A stretch of DNA of 64,000 bases, taken from Scytonema sp045865695 (GTDB taxonomy: Bacteria > Cyanobacteriota > Cyanobacteriia > Cyanobacteriales > Nostocaceae). Every line of letters begins with the position of its first letter. Position 1 is the first letter of the stretch. Both the position numbers and the translations under genes were made by a program. Under the pieces are notes generated by a model. That model did not search any database. It was not told the DNA's origin and saw only the letters and a list, made by a program, of their open reading frames with translations. This document shows positions 59,955 to 64,000 of the stretch, in pieces. The stretch covers positions 28,633 through 92,632 of the forward strand of contig NZ_BAACAP010000220.1 of the NCBI RefSeq assembly GCF_045865695.1. The letters are read 5' to 3'.

Positions 59955-60759
59955 ACTTAAGTGTCAAAAACTTTTCCAAGGCGGTGACTAAACTAGGAGG
60001 CCATCGACGAATATGGGCAACCCAATTAATATCCTTATAACGAGGGTCAAGCCCATATGCTGATACCCAGTTGCTCTCTGCTTCTCCTTTTTGTCCGTTT
60101 ACCCAGTAAGCTGCTGTGAGCGCAGCACGCACATCAGCAAACCTGGGATATTTACGAGTAATATTTCGCATTTCGCGGATGGCTTTGTCTACTTTGCCAG
60201 TTTCATATAACGCTAAGGCGTAGTTGGCACGAGCAAAGGCAAAATTGGGGGCAATTTCAGTAGATTTTCTATAGTCTGCGATCGCATCTTCCCATCTTCC
60301 CAAACCCGACAAAGCATTTCCGCGATTGTTATATGCCATTGCGTCTTTTGGGTCGAGTTCCAAAACGTGGTTATAGTCTGCGATCGCATCATTCCACCTT
60401 CCCAACCCTTCCAATGCCGTACCGCGATTTAAGTAGGGGTCAGTCACATTTGGTGCGAGTTCCACAGCCTTATTATAGTCAGCCAGCGCCTCTTGCAATT
60501 TGTTCTGACTCACTCTGGAATTTCCCCGATTACTCAAAGCTGCTGCATTATCGGGAAATTGCTCTATAATCTTCGTCCAGTATAGTTCTGCTGTAGCAAA
60601 GTCACCCTTATTTGTAGCAGCAAAAGCTTGGTTGGCAAATTCATTTTGCTGTTGTATCTGTTCTGGAGTGAGATTTGATGATTGAGTTGCTGCGAAAGTT
60701 GGCTCAACCCAACCAAATATTAGCAATACACTTAGCAAAATCCCAATAAGTCTTAGCAT
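59953..60759 (-). CDS. Exported TPR protein
   Basis: 268 residues. A clear signal peptide (LIGILLSVLLIFGWVEPTFA, cleavage expected before ATQ) sends it to the periplasm or thylakoid lumen. About four TPR units follow, e.g. ADYNKAVELAPNVTDPYLNR and ADYNHVLELDPKDAMAYNNR. It resembles a conserved TPR protein of cyanobacteria and chloroplasts linked to photosynthetic membranes, but no specific partner can be stated. The stop abuts a tandem repeat. It is probably transcribed on its own; a hairpin separates it from ruvB. Confidence 0.85.
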   Translation of the reverse strand: MLRLIGILLSVLLIFGWVEPTFAATQSSNLTPEQIQQQNEFANQAFAATNKGDFATAELYWTKIIEQFPDNAAALSNRGNSRVSQNKLQEALADYNKAVELAPNVTDPYLNRGTALEGLGRWNDAIADYNHVLELDPKDAMAYNNRGNALSGLGRWEDAIADYRKSTEIAPNFAFARANYALALYETGKVDKAIREMRNITRKYPRFADVRAALTAAYWVNGQKGEAESNWVSAYGLDPRYKDINWVAHIRRWPPSLVTALEKFLTLK

Positions 60760-60841
60760 TGATGTTTTTTGACAATAATACTTCTTGTTTTTTGCGATCC
60801 AGCCAATTTCCCATTTTTTGTGGAATGGGAATTTCTCATTT

Positions 60842-60900
60842 CTTGTGGTACGGGCGTCCCGCCCGTCACTTTAGAACAGGCGGGACGCCTGTTCCACAAG
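60842..60900. repeat. Long hairpin repeat between ruvB and the TPR gene
   Basis: CTTGTGGTACGGGCGTCCCG ... CGGGACGCCTGTTCCACAAG: a ~24-bp stem with few mismatches. The same family as the hairpin core of the MITE-like elements at 34360 and 50950 but without their ends. It may end ruvB transcription. Confidence 0.8.
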
Positions 60901-60968
60901 AAACTATTCTATAAAAAACTATTCCACAAGACATGAGATAACATTATTATCCAATGATTCAATTGAAA

Positions 60969-62069
60969 TTACGGCAAAAGAGTTAACTGTTGATTGGGAG
61001 GCTTGTAACCCAAATGCTTGTACGCTGATGCTGTCGCCATTCTTCCACGGGGAGTCCGTTGCAAATAACCTATTTGCATGAGATAGGGTTCGTATACTTC
61101 CTCGATGGTTTGCGTATCTTCTCCTGTTGCCGCAGCGATTGTTTCCAATCCTACCGGACCCCCATTAAATTGTTCTATGATGACGGTTAACATCCGGCGG
61201 TCTGTCCAATCTAGCCCACAAGGATCTACCTGAAACAGTTCCAATGCTTCTGCAGCAACGACTTCGTTCACAACTCCAGAAGATTTGACTTGGGCGTAAT
61301 CGCGCACTCGCTTAAGTAATCTATTGGCGATACGGGGTGTTCCGCGAGAACGACGGGCAATTTCGGTTGCTCCATCTTCTGCGATCGCGGTTTGGAGTAA
61401 TTGGGCGCTTCGCAGTACAATTTGACTCAGTTCTTCTACTTCATAAAACCGCAATTTTTGAATTAAGCCAAAGCGATCGCGTAGTGGAGAAGTCAGTGCG
61501 CCGACGCGAGTTGTAGCTCCCACCAAGGTAAACTTTGATAGTGGTAAACTCCGTGTCCGAGCGCTAGAACCTTTACCAATGGTAATATCCAAGCGATAAT
61601 CTTCCATTGCTGGGTATAAAATTTCCTCTGTCATTCTTGACAGTCGATGAATTTCATCGATAAATAAAACATCTCCTGGTTTTAGATTCACCAACAACCC
61701 GACAATATCTCTGGGGCGTTCTAAGGCGGGCGCACTCGTGATTTTGTAGCTGACTCCCATTTCTGACGCCAAAATCATCGCCATTGTTGTTTTGCCCAAA
61801 CCCGGAGGACCATACAGTAGGAGGTGATCCAGCACTTCACCTCTTGATTTAGCTGCCTTGATGGCGATGTCCAATACCTCTTTTAAATCCTTCTGCCCAA
61901 TGTAGTCTGCAAATCTTTGCGGTCTTATGCTTTCTTCTTGCTTGCCTTCGTCAACAGCTGCTTCGGGTTGCAATAAATTGTCTTTAGGCGGTGATGCGCT
62001 TGACTCATGACGCTTTTTTGGGTTTTCATTTGGATCTTGAGGCTGTTTTTTGGAGGAGATAATCGCCAT
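60969..62069 (-). CDS. ruvB: Holliday junction branch migration helicase RuvB
   Basis: 366 residues from the ATG at 62069 (MAIISSKKQPQDPNENPKKR); a TTG five codons upstream is less likely. Walker A is GPPGLGKTTMA, Walker B LFIDEIHR, sensor I ATTRVGALT, and the C-terminal winged helix has EPYLMQIGYLQRTPRGR. It is a hexameric ATPase that drives branch migration with RuvA. The first ~45 residues are a charged extension beyond the E. coli start, common in cyanobacteria. It lies divergent from hisF. Confidence 0.97.
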   Translation of the reverse strand: MAIISSKKQPQDPNENPKKRHESSASPPKDNLLQPEAAVDEGKQEESIRPQRFADYIGQKDLKEVLDIAIKAAKSRGEVLDHLLLYGPPGLGKTTMAMILASEMGVSYKITSAPALERPRDIVGLLVNLKPGDVLFIDEIHRLSRMTEEILYPAMEDYRLDITIGKGSSARTRSLPLSKFTLVGATTRVGALTSPLRDRFGLIQKLRFYEVEELSQIVLRSAQLLQTAIAEDGATEIARRSRGTPRIANRLLKRVRDYAQVKSSGVVNEVVAAEALELFQVDPCGLDWTDRRMLTVIIEQFNGGPVGLETIAAATGEDTQTIEEVYEPYLMQIGYLQRTPRGRMATASAYKHLGYKPPNQQLTLLP

Positions 62070-62264
62070 AGTTCGAGCTATCAACGTTTATAGAGAGTGG
62101 GCAAGGGGTAACGGGAAAATTTAACACCTTTACCTAATCTTGTCCTTCTTCTATTTTCCACCCATAGCCCTCTATCTTAGCGTTCTAAGAAAATTTTCAT
62201 TTTGTAATACTCTCGCCTTAGAATTTAAGTTCTGGACGAGCGCGACAGGAGTGCAAAAGTACTG

Positions 62265-63032
62265 ATGCTATCCAAGAGAATCTTACCTTGCCTGGATGTG
62301 AAGGCGGGACGTGTTGTCAAGGGAGTGAACTTTGTTGACTTGAAGGATGCTGGCGATCCAGTGGAGATGGCTAAGGTTTACAACGATGCTGGTGCGGATG
62401 AGTTAGTGTTTCTTGATATTACAGCCACTCATGAAGACCGGGATACCATTATTGACGTTGTTTACCGCACTGCAGAACAAGTTTTCATTCCTTTGACTGT
62501 TGGTGGCGGTATCCAAACCTTAGAAAATGTTAAAAATCTTTTACGAGCTGGGGCGGACAAGGTTAGTATTAATTCATCGGCGGTACGAGCTCCAGATTTT
62601 ATCAATCGGGCAAGCGATCGCTTTGGCAATCAGTGCATAGTTGTTGCAATTGATGCCAGAAGACGACAAGACCCCAATAACCCAGGTTGGGACGTGTACG
62701 TGCGTGGGGGGCGCGAAAATACTGGCATAGATGCCTTATTCTGGGCAAAAGAAGCTGAAAAGCGTGGAGCAGGAGAACTCCTAGTTACCAGTATGGATGC
62801 TGATGGTACTCAGGCAGGATATGATATAAAATTAACACGTGCTATTGCTGAAGCCGTACAAATTCCAGTTGTTGCATCTGGTGGCGCTGGCAACTGCGAG
62901 CATATTTATGCTGCTGTAACAGAAGGTAAAGCAGAAGCAGCTTTACTAGCATCACTTTTACATTACGGACAGTTAAGCGTGAGTGAGATCAAGTCTTATT
63001 TGAGCGATCGCCATATTTCCGTCAGAGTGTAA
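62265..63032 (+). CDS. hisF: Imidazole glycerol phosphate synthase, cyclase subunit
   Basis: 255 residues. A (beta/alpha)8 barrel with catalytic Asp in ILPCLDVKAGRVVKG (Asp11) and in SMDADGTQAGYD (Asp130 equivalent), and phosphate-binding loops GGGIQ and SGGAG. With HisH it makes IGP and AICAR in histidine synthesis. The ~15 residues of PNNPGWDVYVRGGRENTG are normal for the family. A standard chromosomal gene with no his neighbours, as is usual in cyanobacteria. Confidence 0.97.
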   Translation: MLSKRILPCLDVKAGRVVKGVNFVDLKDAGDPVEMAKVYNDAGADELVFLDITATHEDRDTIIDVVYRTAEQVFIPLTVGGGIQTLENVKNLLRAGADKVSINSSAVRAPDFINRASDRFGNQCIVVAIDARRRQDPNNPGWDVYVRGGRENTGIDALFWAKEAEKRGAGELLVTSMDADGTQAGYDIKLTRAIAEAVQIPVVASGGAGNCEHIYAAVTEGKAEAALLASLLHYGQLSVSEIKSYLSDRHISVRV

Positions 63033-63134
63033 ACCTAAGCAGCAAGAACATTTTGTATCCGCAGCTAGAGTAGTTCAACACAGTTCTTGGAAACGATGTT
63101 AATATAAGTTAACAAGAATTAATATAGTAAAGAT

Positions 63135-63332
63135 ATGTTGATACCTATTTTAGTATTTGATGTAGCGCTGGTTGCTTGGTCGCTACACCTAATGGAAAAA
63201 GCATATGAGAACAAAGAATTTTCTTTGATGCTGGCTGGGACGCTAGTGGCTCTTGCAGCAGCTGCCATGTTAGTTGTTTACTTTCTCATGGGACACTGCA
63301 TGAGTTACTTGCTACAAGCATCATACGGATAG
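63135..63332 (+). CDS. Small two-helix membrane protein
   Basis: 65 residues: a hydrophobic helix at 1-18 (LIPILVFDVALVAWSLHLME), a short charged loop AYENKEF, a second helix at 31-52 (LMLAGTLVALAAAAMLVVYF). Unknown family. An AAAGAT site lies before the ATG. Probably a genuine cyanobacterial small membrane protein, but the evidence is only the open frame and composition. Confidence 0.55.
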   Translation: MLIPILVFDVALVAWSLHLMEKAYENKEFSLMLAGTLVALAAAAMLVVYFLMGHCMSYLLQASYG

Positions 63333-63427
63333 TTGTCAATGGCTGAAGCTAAATGGTAAACTTTATCAATTAGCTATTAGTCAATATAGAGCAAGATAGT
63401 AAACAAAATCGATTTAGAAATAAATTT

Positions 63428-63910
63428 ATGACAGACTATGTTGCTTTATTAAACGACGTTCTGAGAAATGTAGAAGGGGAACCGGGCTGGAAAGTCATGG
63501 GTATAGGTGCTGAGAAAGACAGCCCTGGCTTTGCCTACACCATAGGTTTGTTCCACAACTACAAACATCCAGAAATTATTTTGTTTGGACTCCCTATTGA
63601 AATTGCTTTTACCCTACTTAACGACGTGGGCGATCGGGTAAAAAGAGGGGAGGTTATTCAGCCCAACGTTATCTATACGGACTTAGTACAAAAGTATCCC
63701 GTCATATTTAAAGATATCCCAAATAATGACAGCGATATTAGAGAGGAACTTTTTGGTATAGCTGTCAGATTCTACGGTCATGTGAATTTTCCAGTGCTCC
63801 AATTTATTTGGACTGACCCCAAAGGTAAATTTCCTTGGGAAGACGACTGTGAAATGAAAACCAAACTCTGTCAGCCTTTAGCATGGCAAGAGTTATCTCC
63901 TAGTCCATGA
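63428..63910 (+). CDS. DUF4262 family protein
   Basis: 160 residues with the DUF4262 pattern: GWKVMGIGAEKDSPGFAYTI then GLFHNYKHPEIILFGLP, and the C-terminal FWTD-like LQFIWTDPKGKFPWEDDC. The family often lies near stress or mobile genes and has no known activity. It starts at the ATG 63428 after an AT-rich leader. The 90 bp beyond its stop to the window end hold no visible gene. Confidence 0.85.
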   Translation: MTDYVALLNDVLRNVEGEPGWKVMGIGAEKDSPGFAYTIGLFHNYKHPEIILFGLPIEIAFTLLNDVGDRVKRGEVIQPNVIYTDLVQKYPVIFKDIPNNDSDIREELFGIAVRFYGHVNFPVLQFIWTDPKGKFPWEDDCEMKTKLCQPLAWQELSPSP

Positions 63911-64000
63911 TTGACTGAACATTTCTTTTTGTAAGACGTTGGGCGAGGAAATAATTCCTCAATGGTGCAAGGATTTAGGAATTGCTCATGCACTGGATAA

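Overview
The window looks like chromosome of a filamentous, probably heterocyst-forming, cyanobacterium. The evidence is the dense scatter of the octamer GCGATCGC (HIP1), heptameric tandem repeats typical of that group, low to moderate GC, and a gene set including a PAP/fibrillin protein, a CYP110-like P450, DUF3417-type glucan phosphorylases and multimodular NRPS genes. The species cannot be named from sequence alone. No tRNA, rRNA, CRISPR array or intact insertion sequence was found.

Layout. 1-2.9 kb: end of a histidine kinase, a broken HigA-like antitoxin, and a TetR regulator divergent from a glutathione transferase and a flavin-binding protein; two operator-like repeats overlap the promoter between them. 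2.9-5.3 kb: a fibrillin gene among gene remnants (PLD-type domain, VapC, possibly a reverse transcriptase) and two copies of a 53-54 bp repeat. 5.5-18 kb: radical SAM protein, a GNAT-like pair, a membrane hydrolase, phytochelatin-synthase-like protease, Hsp20, YkvA, an FHA-PrsW fusion, an Rpn-type nuclease, a pyruvate-kinase-like protein lacking its B domain, and two adjacent RelE-like proteins. 18-34 kb: DUF429, glycogen phosphorylase (carrying an inserted repeat), a GHMP kinase pseudogene, DUF2171, a mini DnaJ fragment, a dynamin/Era-like GTPase, TPR and membrane proteins, ddl, miaB, S-formylglutathione hydrolase, an EamA transporter and a YbdK-type ligase. 34.8-50.1 kb, all on the minus strand: a Tat-exported amine/amino-acid oxidase, a pyruvate/indolepyruvate decarboxylase, two NRPS genes and a small upstream gene. 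51.5-55.5 kb: a second glucan phosphorylase and a P450. 55.8-59.7 kb: a compact glycosyltransferase operon (GT1, GT11 fucosyltransferase-like, GT1). 60-64 kb: TPR protein, ruvB, hisF and two small conserved genes.

How the genes work together. The strongest candidate for an undescribed system is the NRPS locus: a small uncharacterised protein, then a starter module with only the second half of a condensation domain and an atypical adenylation pocket, then a normal module, then a terminal module with a proline-type pocket and a thioesterase. This predicts a tri-residue product or its ester or cyclised form. The oxidase and decarboxylase lie beyond a strong terminator and may be separate. The GT operon predicts a fucosylated, multiply glycosylated small molecule or lipid, and the nearby P450 converges on it.

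A second theme is repeat invasion. Short repeats lie inside or at the very end of genes (glgP, an NRPS condensation domain, miaB, the pyruvate-kinase-like gene, DUF429, the TPR gene), and several genes are present only as fragments.
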